This document shows, piece after piece, positions 6,884-15,459 of a stretch of DNA of 64,000 nt. The notes under the pieces were generated by a model. That model was given only the letters and a program-made list of their open reading frames with translations. It was not told the origin of the DNA and ran no database searches. Positions within the stretch are counted from its first letter, which is position 1. Each line of letters begins with the position of its first letter. The position numbers and the translations under genes are program-made. This DNA is from an uncultured Ignavibacterium sp. (GTDB lineage: Bacteria; Bacteroidota; Ignavibacteria; Ignavibacteriales; Ignavibacteriaceae): contig CALEBT010000006.1 in assembly GCA_937942875.1 (NCBI GenBank), positions 1 to 64,000 on the forward strand, written 5' to 3'.

Positions 6884-9118
6884 TTATTTTCTGATTACTG
6901 CAACTTTTCCAATCTCAATATTATTTGCATCTTTATCTGAAGCAATGATGAGGTAAATTCCGCTGCTTACTAAGTTTTGGTCATCATCCTTACCATCCCA
7001 GTAAGCAACTCTTCCTCCAGGTGTTTCGAGTTTTCTTACAAGATTGCCAGAAGCCGAAAGAATCTTTATTTCACTGTCTCGAACAAGACCATCAATAGTT
7101 ATTAATTGTGCTCCGTCCTGAATAACAAAGGGATTGGGATAAATAAATAATCCATCAAATTTATCTTTTGGTTTGATTGCAGGTGTTTCAAAAACATTCA
7201 ATCCAAGGAAAGTTCCGACGTAAACTCTTCCTGTTTTTTCGTCAATTGTCAGACTTTCAATTCTATCATCAAGTAAAGGAGAATTTTTTGAATTTAATGT
7301 TGCAAGAACTCGCGAACCATCTGAGTTAACTAATAATAATCCCTCAGCAGTGGCAATCCATTTTTGATTTAAAGGATCGACTGCAATTGCCTTAACACTT
7401 TGCTGTCTCAAAGAAAAAACTGAGGTTATCCTGAGTTGTGGATTAGCTAAATTTACTATAGTTGATGTATTGGAAATAATGTTAACACCTCTGCTACTGC
7501 CAACCCAGATATCTCCTCGTTTATCAACTTTAATATCAGAAATATCAGTACTGTTTAATCCAGTACTTTCAGTGATTAAACCGCTTTTATCATCAGCCGT
7601 GTTGTTAAAAGTCTTATTTTCATTGAAGTAAAAAAGACCTTTCAGACTCTGAGCATCAAGTGAGACATACCACTTTGTATCATATTGATCAATAACAAGA
7701 TTTTGTAATTTGTTAATTATTCGCCCCTGACCAGCCGGAACTTTAAATAGATACCAACTGCTATCGGGCGTTAACAATGCGAGAGGATTTCCATCTCCTG
7801 CCCAGTGATTTAATATCCATAGATTATTTTTAGAATCATTCGCTAATCCCGTTATTACTAAAAAATTAGTATCAATCGGAATTCCTACCATAGGAGTATT
7901 AGCAACATCAAAACGTGTAATTACAGAGTTATTAATTCTTGCAAATCCGGAGCCCCAGCTGCCTGTATAAGTTCTTCCATCATTTCCTGAATAGACAGAA
8001 TAATAATCATCTGTAAGAAGAACTGGCGTGTTCAGTCGGTTGAAATTGTTCCAGATTTTACCATCGAATTTCATAATACCTTTCCCGGTTCCATCTTTTC
8101 CTGTCGCAACCCATAAATTCCCATTATTATCCACAGACATATTAGCAAATTGATTGGCGTTAGGTCCGTTTGGTAATAACAATGAGTTATCTTTTAGCAG
8201 TAATATACCTTTGTTACTTGAAGCAGCAACATCATAATTTGGACTAAAAGAAATTTTTTTTAATTCTATTTCTGATGAGTAAAGATTAGTTAAGTTGTTT
8301 TCGCTAAACTGATAAATTTTATTTGAAGATAGAATAAAAAGTTTATTCTGAACAACTTCAATATCATTGACAGAGATGTTTGTAAATTCATTCAGAAATC
8401 TTTCCCAGCTTTGCGTTGAAGGTAAATATCTGTATAAACCTCTGTTTGTTGCAATAATTATTTCATTATTAAAAAAAGCAAGATCAAATACTCTTGTTAC
8501 GCCTATAGCATTGTTTGTAAATACATCCCAGGATTCCGGAGCTGAAAGATTAGTTGCGTTTTGCTTTTGTATTGCTATGCCATCATCAGTTATTGCATAG
8601 ACTTTGCTGAAATAAAATACCTTATTAACTTTTTGATTAGATGGAAGTGTACCAAGTTTAAAGTAAGAATCATAAAAGAAAAAGTTGGTTGAATTTATTA
8701 AGGATATTCCATAATCAGTTGCGACAAAAATGGTATCACCTTTTACAAAAAAATAGTTTATACCTTTATTGGTTTTATCTGAATTGTAAATATCACTGAT
8801 ATAAGAAAATTTTTTCGTTGAGGGGTTTAAAACATCAATCGTACCCGATTTGCTGCCGAACCATATTTTACCGCCAAGATCAATTGTGACAGCATTTAAA
8901 TCAGTTCCTAATAAACCTTCAGCCTTTGCAAAAGTATTATAATTACTCTCTGAAAGATTATATTCAAAAGCACCACCACTTGAAGCAGACCAAATTCTAT
9001 TGTTGCCGAAAATAAAATCCCGAATATCTTTTAAGTCCGAATAATTTTGCCAATTTGATGCACTCTGAGCATTTACCATTAAAGTAAGTATAAGAAGAGA
9101 AAAGATTATTTTTTTCAT
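6884..9118 (-). CDS. porZ: PorZ-like beta-propeller protein with type IX secretion C-terminal domain
   Basis: 744-residue exported protein. The signal peptide (MKKIIFSLLILTLMVNAQS) is followed by two-component-regulator-type propeller repeats (IWSASSGGAFEYNL, KIWFGSKSGTIDVL, IFVATDYGISLI). The C-terminal domain carries LFIYPNPF and ends VSSGIYLIIASDKDANNIEI, a T9SS type A sorting or FlgD-like fold. This layout (WxxY start, two propellers, C-terminal domain) fits PorZ, a surface component that in Porphyromonas helps the sortase PorU attach anionic lipopolysaccharide to T9SS cargo. It lies 5 bp upstream of the ABC-F gene. The orthology is inferred from domain layout and local similarity only. 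Confidence 0.75.
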   Translation of the reverse strand: MKKIIFSLLILTLMVNAQSASNWQNYSDLKDIRDFIFGNNRIWSASSGGAFEYNLSESNYNTFAKAEGLLGTDLNAVTIDLGGKIWFGSKSGTIDVLNPSTKKFSYISDIYNSDKTNKGINYFFVKGDTIFVATDYGISLINSTNFFFYDSYFKLGTLPSNQKVNKVFYFSKVYAITDDGIAIQKQNATNLSAPESWDVFTNNAIGVTRVFDLAFFNNEIIIATNRGLYRYLPSTQSWERFLNEFTNISVNDIEVVQNKLFILSSNKIYQFSENNLTNLYSSEIELKKISFSPNYDVAASSNKGILLLKDNSLLLPNGPNANQFANMSVDNNGNLWVATGKDGTGKGIMKFDGKIWNNFNRLNTPVLLTDDYYSVYSGNDGRTYTGSWGSGFARINNSVITRFDVANTPMVGIPIDTNFLVITGLANDSKNNLWILNHWAGDGNPLALLTPDSSWYLFKVPAGQGRIINKLQNLVIDQYDTKWYVSLDAQSLKGLFYFNENKTFNNTADDKSGLITESTGLNSTDISDIKVDKRGDIWVGSSRGVNIISNTSTIVNLANPQLRITSVFSLRQQSVKAIAVDPLNQKWIATAEGLLLVNSDGSRVLATLNSKNSPLLDDRIESLTIDEKTGRVYVGTFLGLNVFETPAIKPKDKFDGLFIYPNPFVIQDGAQLITIDGLVRDSEIKILSASGNLVRKLETPGGRVAYWDGKDDDQNLVSSGIYLIIASDKDANNIEIGKVAVIRK

Positions 9119-9179
9119 ATATATACCTGAAAGCTTCTTTGAATTTTAAATTGTAAATGGTAAAAAAGAAGCGATAAGT

Positions 9180-9653
9180 TCATCCCTGAAGCTGGTTGAA
9201 AAGATTTGACATTTCGATAGCGGTTAGTGCAGCATCCCAGCCTTTATTACCAGCTTTTGACCCTGCTCTTTCTATTGCTTGTTCAATTGAATTGGTGGTT
9301 AAAATACCAAATGTTACCGGTATGCTGTGTTTAAGTGAAACCTGAAGAATTCCGTTACTTGCAGCAGAAGCAACATATTCAAAATGAGGAGTCGCGCCTC
9401 TTATAATAACTCCAATACAAATGATTGCAGAATATTTTTTTGAATCGGCAAGTCTATCTGCGGTTACAGGAATTTCAAAAGCACCGGGAACTTTTATAAT
9501 ATCAATATTCTCAGAAGTTACTCCGTGTTTTGAAAGACATTCAATTGCACCCTTTAGAAGATTTTCTCCTATTGATTCATTAAATCTGCTTAAAACAATA
9601 GCAAACTTTTGATCGTTTGTAAAATATTTCCCTTCGATTAGTTTCATTTTCAA
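9180..9653 (-). CDS. ribH: 6,7-dimethyl-8-ribityllumazine synthase
   Basis: Condenses 5-amino-6-ribitylamino-uracil with dihydroxybutanone phosphate in riboflavin synthesis; family members form large cage or pentamer assemblies. The 157-residue length is typical. Visible: FAIVLSRFNESI at the N-terminus, VPGAFEIPV, CIGVIIRGATPHFEYV with the catalytic His, and VTFGILTTNSIEQAIERAG. Its start overlaps the stop of the upstream PHP gene by 4 nt (9650-9653), indicating translational coupling. No other riboflavin gene and no FMN riboswitch is seen here. Confidence 0.96.
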   Translation of the reverse strand: MKMKLIEGKYFTNDQKFAIVLSRFNESIGENLLKGAIECLSKHGVTSENIDIIKVPGAFEIPVTADRLADSKKYSAIICIGVIIRGATPHFEYVASAASNGILQVSLKHSIPVTFGILTTNSIEQAIERAGSKAGNKGWDAALTAIEMSNLFNQLQG

Positions 9654-10477
9654 GCCCGGTTTCTCATTAAATAGTTTCTCATTACATCAACTTTAACACC
9701 CGAAATATAGTACTTTCCAAGATTAGAAACATCATTCCTGTCCCCACCGTGAAAATCTGAGCCACCGCTTTCAAGTAAAAAGTATTCGTTTGCGATTCCC
9801 CTGAAATAATCTGTTTTATGATTTATATGAGAAGGATGAACAACTTCAATTCCATCAATTCCAGATTCTATTAAAATTTTAATAATATCTTCGTGCATAT
9901 TATTTGGATGAGCAATAAAAGATAATCCACCCGCATCACTTATTATTTTGCAAGCACTTTGTGGAGAAAGATGAACTTTTCTTTCGTAAGCAATACAACC
10001 ATTACCGATATATTTATTGAATGCTTCATAAAAATTAGACACTATATTTTTATTTACCATAGCTTTAGCAATATGCGGCCTTCCAATACTTGAGTTCCCG
10101 GCAACTTCAAGTACATCATCAATTGTAATTGAATGTCCAATCGAATTTAATTTATTTATTATTCTGATAGCTCTTTTATAACGCTCTGCCCGAAAGAAAT
10201 TAAGATACTCTTCTAATTCTTTTGAATTTATATCAAAGAAATATGCAAGTATATGAATTTCATAATCTAAAAAATCAGAGCTGATTTCAAGTCCGGGAAT
10301 AACCTCGATGCCATAGAATTTTCCAATCTCAATTGCTTCTTCTATCGCTGAAATAGTATCGTGGTCAGTAATACTTATAATATCCAATTCCACAGACTTT
10401 GCTAGTTTAATAAGTTCCTCGACACTGTAATGGCCATCGGATCTGTTTGTATGCATATGCAGATCAGCTTTTCTCAT
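9650..10477 (-). CDS. PHP domain phosphoesterase
   Basis: 275-residue metal-dependent phosphoesterase of the PHP family. The metal ligands are visible as DLHMHTNRSDGHYS at the N-terminus, SITDHDTI, an Ile-Pro-Gly-Leu-Glu (IPGLEIS), IAHPNN and the C-terminal GGSDFHGGD. This set matches the YciV/RNase AM group, which degrades 3',5'-nucleoside bisphosphates and RNA 5' ends. That precise activity is an inference. It lies 3 bp downstream of the Crp/Fnr gene and overlaps ribH, so the three are probably one transcript. Confidence 0.88.
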   Translation of the reverse strand: MRKADLHMHTNRSDGHYSVEELIKLAKSVELDIISITDHDTISAIEEAIEIGKFYGIEVIPGLEISSDFLDYEIHILAYFFDINSKELEEYLNFFRAERYKRAIRIINKLNSIGHSITIDDVLEVAGNSSIGRPHIAKAMVNKNIVSNFYEAFNKYIGNGCIAYERKVHLSPQSACKIISDAGGLSFIAHPNNMHEDIIKILIESGIDGIEVVHPSHINHKTDYFRGIANEYFLLESGGSDFHGGDRNDVSNLGKYYISGVKVDVMRNYLMRNRA

Positions 10478-10480
10478 CTT

Positions 10481-11161
10481 CTATTTTCCATACAGATTTT
10501 GGAAATGCTCATAATTAAGAATTCTGATTTTTGATCCTTCCATTTCAATCATACCTTTTTTAGCAAAAGTGTGAAGAGTTCGTGAAATAGTTTCTCTTGA
10601 GGTGCCAGCCATATTTGCAAGTTCTTGCTGATAAGGAATATTATCTATTTCAACAACACCTTGTCTTATTTTACCTACATCATCGGCTATCTGAAGAAGT
10701 ACTGTTGCAACTTTACCTTCTGCATCTTTCAGTGAAAGAGCTTTGATTTTATTAGTTGCATTTCTCAATCTAACAGATAATTCCTTCAAAAGACTGATAG
10801 ACACTTCGGGATGAGAATTCAGTAAATCCAGGAATTCATTTCTTTGCAGAATAAATAGCTTTGAATCTTCCATAGCACTTACAGTAGCGGAGCGTCCCAT
10901 TCCATCTAATATTGCCATCTCACCAAAAAAATCTCCCGGTCCGAGTAATGAAATAATTATTTCTTTATCTTCATCACTTCTTAAAACCTTGACCTTTCCC
11001 TCAACTATAAAAAACATCGAGTTACCAGAATCTTCTTCTGATAAAATAATGTTGTTTTTGTTATATGATTTTATATATCCTGATTCGTAAATTTTTTCTA
11101 GGGTGCTGTCATTCAGCTCTGAGAATATTGGAATATTCCTTAAAAAATTTGTAGAGCTCAT
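10481..11161 (-). CDS. Crp/Fnr family transcription regulator
   Basis: 226 residues. An N-terminal cyclic-nucleotide-binding fold contains a Crp-like phosphate-binding cassette (FFGEMAILDGMGRSATV, about residues 85-105), followed by a dimerisation helix and a C-terminal winged helix (MAGTSRETISRTLHTFAKKG). The protein has no cysteine, so an Fnr-type iron-sulfur oxygen sensor is excluded. The cassette makes cyclic-nucleotide binding plausible. First gene of a probable PHP-ribH transcript, divergent from the polyprenyl synthase gene with 226 bp between them. Confidence 0.92.
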   Translation of the reverse strand: MSSTNFLRNIPIFSELNDSTLEKIYESGYIKSYNKNNIILSEEDSGNSMFFIVEGKVKVLRSDEDKEIIISLLGPGDFFGEMAILDGMGRSATVSAMEDSKLFILQRNEFLDLLNSHPEVSISLLKELSVRLRNATNKIKALSLKDAEGKVATVLLQIADDVGKIRQGVVEIDNIPYQQELANMAGTSRETISRTLHTFAKKGMIEMEGSKIRILNYEHFQNLYGK

Positions 11162-11251
11162 TTTATCCTCAATCGAATTATTTTGCCTTTAAAGTTAGTT
11201 TTTAGCAATTAGAAAATCAAATATGAATTTCATCTAAAATCAGATTTAATG

Positions 11252-11280
11252 GAATCCATTTGTTAATTAAAGCTGGATTC
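11252..11280. promoter_or_regulatory. Inverted repeat in Crp/Fnr-polyprenyl synthase intergenic region
   Basis: GAATCCA (11252-11258) and TGGATTC (11274-11280) are a perfect 7-bp inverted repeat with a 15-nt spacer, followed on the plus strand by a run of five T. It could be an operator half-site pair or a weak terminator/attenuator upstream of the gene at 11388. The sequence does not decide between these. Confidence 0.35.
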
Positions 11281-11387
11281 TTTTTGAAAAAAAACTGATT
11301 TTTATTAATGTTTTTGATATTTTGCAATAAAATTTTCTTCTTTTCAAGACAGAAGCTGTTTGATAACAATTTCAAATCAGGATTATC

Positions 11388-12380
11388 GTGGATAAAAAAA
11401 ATAACAATTTCGCTCAGTTATATCAGCGAGAAAGAAATAAGGTTAATAAAAAACTTGCCGAGGTTCTAAAAAACCGTAAACCGGAATCTTTGTATAAACC
11501 TTCCGATTATATCCTAAGTAACAGTGGTAAAAGATTACGACCAATACTTGTTCTTTTCTCTGCAAAAGCTGTTAATGGTAATATGAATTCTGTATTTAAT
11601 GCTGCTCTCGCTGTAGAGATGCTACATAATTTTACTCTGATTCACGATGATATAATGGATAACGCTGACCTTAGAAGGGGGAAGAAAACCTTACACAAAC
11701 TTTATGATTTAAACACTGCAATTCTTGCCGGAGATAGTTTACTATCAATTGCTTATGAATATTTACTCAAAGATTGTAGAGTTAACCCCAGAGAAGCAGT
11801 AGCAGCATTTACAGAAGGATTAATCGAAGTTTGTGAGGGACAAAGCCTTGATACTGAATTCGAAAAAAGAAAAGATGTTAGTCTCAACGAGTATCTTATT
11901 ATGATTGAGAAGAAAACTGCTGCATTAGCAAAAATGTGTTGTAAACTTGGAGCAATATTATCTGATGCAAAAAGTTCAGACATCAAAGCATTATCTGATT
12001 ATGGATTAAACCTCGGAATTGCTTTTCAAATTCAGGATGATTTGTTAGACATAATGGGAGAGGAAAAAGACTTCGGAAAGACAGTTGGTGGAGATTTGGT
12101 GGCTGGCAAAAAAACTTTCTTGTTTATTAAAGCTTTCGAAAAAGCAAAAGGAAAGCACAGAAATGAATTATTAAAAATGATAAAGAATAAAGGTATAAAT
12201 CCTGATAAAGTTGATTACTTCAAGCAAATGTTTATTGAACTGGGTGTGATTGAAGACGCCAGAAAAGAAATAAAAGGGTACACTGAAAAAGCATTAAAAT
12301 CAATTAATAGACTTTCTAACAAAAGAGAAATTACTTTTTTTCATTGGCTCGCAGATTCTCTTATTGAAAGAAATAAATGA
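11388..12380 (+). CDS. Trans-polyprenyl diphosphate synthase
   Basis: Chain-elongating prenyltransferase that condenses isopentenyl diphosphate units, for quinone side chains or other isoprenoids. 330 residues with a GTG start at 11388; an AGGA lies a few bases upstream. The two Asp-rich motifs are HDDIMDNADLRRG (first, DDxxD) and QDDLLDIMG (second). GGKRL-type substrate binding is seen as NSGKRLRP. Product chain length cannot be fixed from sequence; length and overall sequence fit the octa/hepta-prenyl group. Its stop overlaps the HPr start by 4 nt, tying it to the PTS genes. Confidence 0.93.
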   Translation: MDKKNNNFAQLYQRERNKVNKKLAEVLKNRKPESLYKPSDYILSNSGKRLRPILVLFSAKAVNGNMNSVFNAALAVEMLHNFTLIHDDIMDNADLRRGKKTLHKLYDLNTAILAGDSLLSIAYEYLLKDCRVNPREAVAAFTEGLIEVCEGQSLDTEFEKRKDVSLNEYLIMIEKKTAALAKMCCKLGAILSDAKSSDIKALSDYGLNLGIAFQIQDDLLDIMGEEKDFGKTVGGDLVAGKKTFLFIKAFEKAKGKHRNELLKMIKNKGINPDKVDYFKQMFIELGVIEDARKEIKGYTEKALKSINRLSNKREITFFHWLADSLIERNK

Positions 12381-12646
12381 TGATAGAAAAAAAAGTTAAA
12401 ATTGTAAACAAAGCCGGGCTTCACACCAGACCTGCTGCCAATATCGTTAAAATGGCTGCAAAATATAAATGTGATTTTTTTATCGATCGTGACGGAATGG
12501 AAATAAATGGGAAAAGTATTATTGGAGTGATGACACTTGCTGCTGAAATGGGCTCAGAACTGATTCTAAGGTTTGATGGTTCAGATGAAAATGCCGCTGC
12601 TGAAGAAATTGTATCATATTTTGAAAGGGGATTTGACGAACAATGA
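12377..12646 (+). CDS. ptsH: Phosphocarrier protein HPr
   Basis: Small phosphocarrier of the PEP-dependent phosphotransferase system, phosphorylated by enzyme I on the His of GLHTRPA (about residue 16). A regulatory serine is present in NGKSIIGVMTLAA (about residue 47), the site used by HPr kinase in organisms that have it. 89 residues, normal length. It overlaps its neighbours by 4 nt on both sides (12377-12380 and 12643-12646), a tightly coupled operon with the polyprenyl synthase and enzyme I. No sugar-specific EII gene is in the window. Confidence 0.95.
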   Translation: MMIEKKVKIVNKAGLHTRPAANIVKMAAKYKCDFFIDRDGMEINGKSIIGVMTLAAEMGSELILRFDGSDENAAAEEIVSYFERGFDEQ

Positions 12647-14409
12647 AATCTTTTAAGGAAATTATTTCTAAAGCTAACAATAAAATTGCGGGAATTGCCG
12701 CTGCTCCGGGAATTATAATCGGGAAATCTTATCTTTTCACAAAAGAGAAGATTGAAATCTCAAAAAGCCCTATAAATGATATTGATGAAGCTCTGAAAAA
12801 TTTTGAAGAAGCCCTTGCTCTTTCAAAAAAGGAATTAAATAAAATTTTCAATATCGCCAGAGAAAAAATGGATGAAATGAGAGCAGCAATTTTTGAAGCA
12901 CATTTAATGATTCTTGATGATGAAATTTTATTGAAGTCTATTCGAAAAAGAATTGCTGAGGAAAAAGTTCAACCTGAATATATTGTCGCAACAGAAATAT
13001 CAAAATATCAGCAAATAATGGTTCAGTCTTCAGAATATTATATGAAAGAACGAGCACAGGATATTGAAGATATTAAGAACAGGATTATTCGAAACCTTCA
13101 GAAAAAAAGATGGCAGTCCAAAATTGAAAAAGACGTTATCGTAATCAGTGAATCTTTAACTCCTGCTGATACATTACTTTTTACAAAAAGCGAAACTAAG
13201 GGTTTTGTAACTGATCACGGTGGATTAACTTCTCACGCAGCAATAATATCAAGATCTTTTAACATTCCTGCTGTTGTTGGGACACATAATGCTACTCAAA
13301 TTATCAAAGACGGAGAATTAGTAATTGTTGATGGCTTTCACGGATATGTTTTCTATAATCCAACTGAAGAACAAATAAAATTCTATTCTGAAAAACAAAA
13401 GAAACTATTAGAACTTCAGAAAGGATTGGAGGAATATAAAGATAAAGATGCGATTACTACCGATGGAAAGAAAATAAATGTTGAAGCAAATGTAGATGTA
13501 ACTGGTGAAATTGACTTGGTAATTTCAGCAGGAGCAAACGGAATTGGTCTTTATCGTTCAGAGCAATTATTGGATGAGATTGGAGGTTTTCCCAGCGAAG
13601 ACGAACAAACCATAATCTATTCAAAACTTGCTTCAAGAGTTTATCCTTTAATTTGCACAATAAGAGCTTTTGATGTTGGTGGGGATAAATTTAAGTTTCA
13701 GGATTACAAAGAGCCTAATCCATTCTTGGGTTTAAGAGGTATAAGATTTTTGCTCGATAATCAAAATCTTTTCAAACAACAGATCAGGGCGGTTTTAAGA
13801 GCAAGCGTTCATAAGAACATTAAATTTATGATTCCGATGGTTTCGACTTTGGATGAATTGTGGAAAACAAAAAAAATAATTGACGACTGCAAAAAAGATC
13901 TTAGAAAAGATAAGATTCATTTTGATTCAAAAATGAAAATAGGAATAATGGTTGAAGTTCCGTCAACTGCAGTAATGTCTAAAGATTTTGCAAGCGAAGT
14001 TGATTTTTTCAGCATTGGCACGAATGACTTGATTCAATACCTAATGGCTGTTGACAGAGGGAATGATTTAGTTGCAGATTTATATCAGGAGTTCAGCCCG
14101 GTTGTTTTAAGAACCATTCATCATATTGTGCAGGGAGCAAAAGAATTTGATACTCCTGTTAGTCTTTGCGGCGAAATGGCTGCCGATACTCTCGCAATTC
14201 CACTTCTTGTTGGATTGGGACTTGATTCCATAAGTATGTCTCCCGCAACAATACTTTATGCAAAAAGAATTATCAATTCATTCTCATACAAAAAAGCAAA
14301 AGCAATGGCAGAAGAGTGCCTACAAATGAAAACTGAAAAAGAAATTCAGCAAAGAATTCTGAAATTCTTTGAAGAAAATAATATTTCCAGAACAAGAAAC
14401 ATCATCTGA
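12643..14409 (+). CDS. ptsI: Phosphoenolpyruvate-protein phosphotransferase (PTS enzyme I)
   Basis: Autophosphorylates with PEP and passes the phosphate to HPr. 588 residues. The N-terminal HPr-binding domain is followed by the swivelling His domain, with the active histidine in GGLTSHAAIISR (about residue 200). The PEP-binding TIM barrel contains GANGIGLYRSE, IRAFDVGGDK, GLRGIRF, DFFSIGTNDLIQY and the catalytic Cys in VSLCGEMA. All key residues are present, so it should be active. It is coupled to ptsH. Without linked EII genes the role may be regulatory or serve a remote transporter. Confidence 0.96.
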   Translation: MKSFKEIISKANNKIAGIAAAPGIIIGKSYLFTKEKIEISKSPINDIDEALKNFEEALALSKKELNKIFNIAREKMDEMRAAIFEAHLMILDDEILLKSIRKRIAEEKVQPEYIVATEISKYQQIMVQSSEYYMKERAQDIEDIKNRIIRNLQKKRWQSKIEKDVIVISESLTPADTLLFTKSETKGFVTDHGGLTSHAAIISRSFNIPAVVGTHNATQIIKDGELVIVDGFHGYVFYNPTEEQIKFYSEKQKKLLELQKGLEEYKDKDAITTDGKKINVEANVDVTGEIDLVISAGANGIGLYRSEQLLDEIGGFPSEDEQTIIYSKLASRVYPLICTIRAFDVGGDKFKFQDYKEPNPFLGLRGIRFLLDNQNLFKQQIRAVLRASVHKNIKFMIPMVSTLDELWKTKKIIDDCKKDLRKDKIHFDSKMKIGIMVEVPSTAVMSKDFASEVDFFSIGTNDLIQYLMAVDRGNDLVADLYQEFSPVVLRTIHHIVQGAKEFDTPVSLCGEMAADTLAIPLLVGLGLDSISMSPATILYAKRIINSFSYKKAKAMAEECLQMKTEKEIQQRILKFFEENNISRTRNII

Positions 14410-14415
14410 TAAATT

Positions 14416-15459
14416 ATGTTGTCAATCAAAGATTTCGTGTCAAAATACGACCCTCAAAATCAATTTGAGGTACTAAAAAATTCTTACAAGCAAATTGAAT
14501 TTGCAATTTCTAATTCTTATCCAAAATTTGATTTTAACATTGATGAAATAAACTGCATAGTAATTAGTGGACTTGGTGGCTCTGCCATAGCCGGAGATTT
14601 AATCAAAAATTTTCTTAAAGATGAATTGAAAATTCCGGTTTTGGTTAATCGGAATTATAATCTCCCAAAATTTGCAGATGAGAAAACACTAATTATTTGC
14701 TCTTCTTATTCCGGAAATACTGAAGAGACTATATCTGTTTTTAATGAAGCACTTAAAAGAAATTGTAAAATAATTTGTATTTCTACAGGTGGTGAATTAG
14801 AAAAAATTACAGCTTTTAATAATATCCCAATCATAAGCCTGCAAAAAGGTTTTCAACCGAGATTTGCTTTAGGACTTAGCTTCACAACTTTACTGATTCT
14901 TTTTTCTAAATTAAACCTAATTCCAAATCAGGATGAAGTTATAGCTCAGATAATTTCTTTATGGAAAAAACGTGCATCAGAGTTTTCCTCTGAAGGAAGC
15001 TTTCCTTTAGAGATTGCTAAAAATCTCATCGGCTTTATTCCAATTATTTATTCAGTAAGTGATTTTAATAACTCTGTCGGAATGAGATTCAAAGCCCAGT
15101 TAAATGAGAACTCAAAACTTCACGCTTTTCATAATGAACTTCCAGAGATGAATCATAATGAAATAATTGGTTGGGAAAGTCACAAACAGAAAAATATTCA
15201 CGCAAAAGTAATATTTCTTTATGACGAAGAAATTCATCCACAGATCAAAAAACGCTTTGAAATCATAGCCCCGATGATCAAATCATCAGATGTCGAAATT
15301 ATTACACTGAAAAGTTCTGAGGAAAATTTTAAAATGAGAATAATGGATTTAATCTATTTGACAGATTGGGTAAGTTATTACCTTGCAGTTTTAAGACAAT
15401 TTGATCCAAGCGAAATAGATTTCATTCATATTCTCAAAAATAAATTATCAGAATCTTAG
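14416..15459 (+). CDS. Bifunctional phosphoglucose/phosphomannose isomerase
   Basis: Cytoplasmic SIS-domain isomerase interconverting glucose-6-P or mannose-6-P with fructose-6-P. 347 residues. The first SIS fold has GLGGSAIAGDLI and SYSGNTEETIS. The C-terminal half has NELPEMNHNEIIGW, the family motif with catalytic Glu and His. This matches the archaeal/Crenarchaeota-like PGI/PMI group also found in many bacteria. It starts 6 bp after ptsI and its stop shares one base with the GTG start of the next gene, so it bridges the PTS genes and the envelope trio. Confidence 0.92.
   Translation: MLSIKDFVSKYDPQNQFEVLKNSYKQIEFAISNSYPKFDFNIDEINCIVISGLGGSAIAGDLIKNFLKDELKIPVLVNRNYNLPKFADEKTLIICSSYSGNTEETISVFNEALKRNCKIICISTGGELEKITAFNNIPIISLQKGFQPRFALGLSFTTLLILFSKLNLIPNQDEVIAQIISLWKKRASEFSSEGSFPLEIAKNLIGFIPIIYSVSDFNNSVGMRFKAQLNENSKLHAFHNELPEMNHNEIIGWESHKQKNIHAKVIFLYDEEIHPQIKKRFEIIAPMIKSSDVEIITLKSSEENFKMRIMDLIYLTDWVSYYLAVLRQFDPSEIDFIHILKNKLSES

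Noticed and set aside
9180-9653. FMN riboswitch upstream of ribH
   Set aside because: ribH follows the PHP gene with overlap, leaving no leader.
10481-11161. Oxygen-sensing Fnr
   Set aside because: The protein has no cysteine, so it cannot hold the iron-sulfur cluster.
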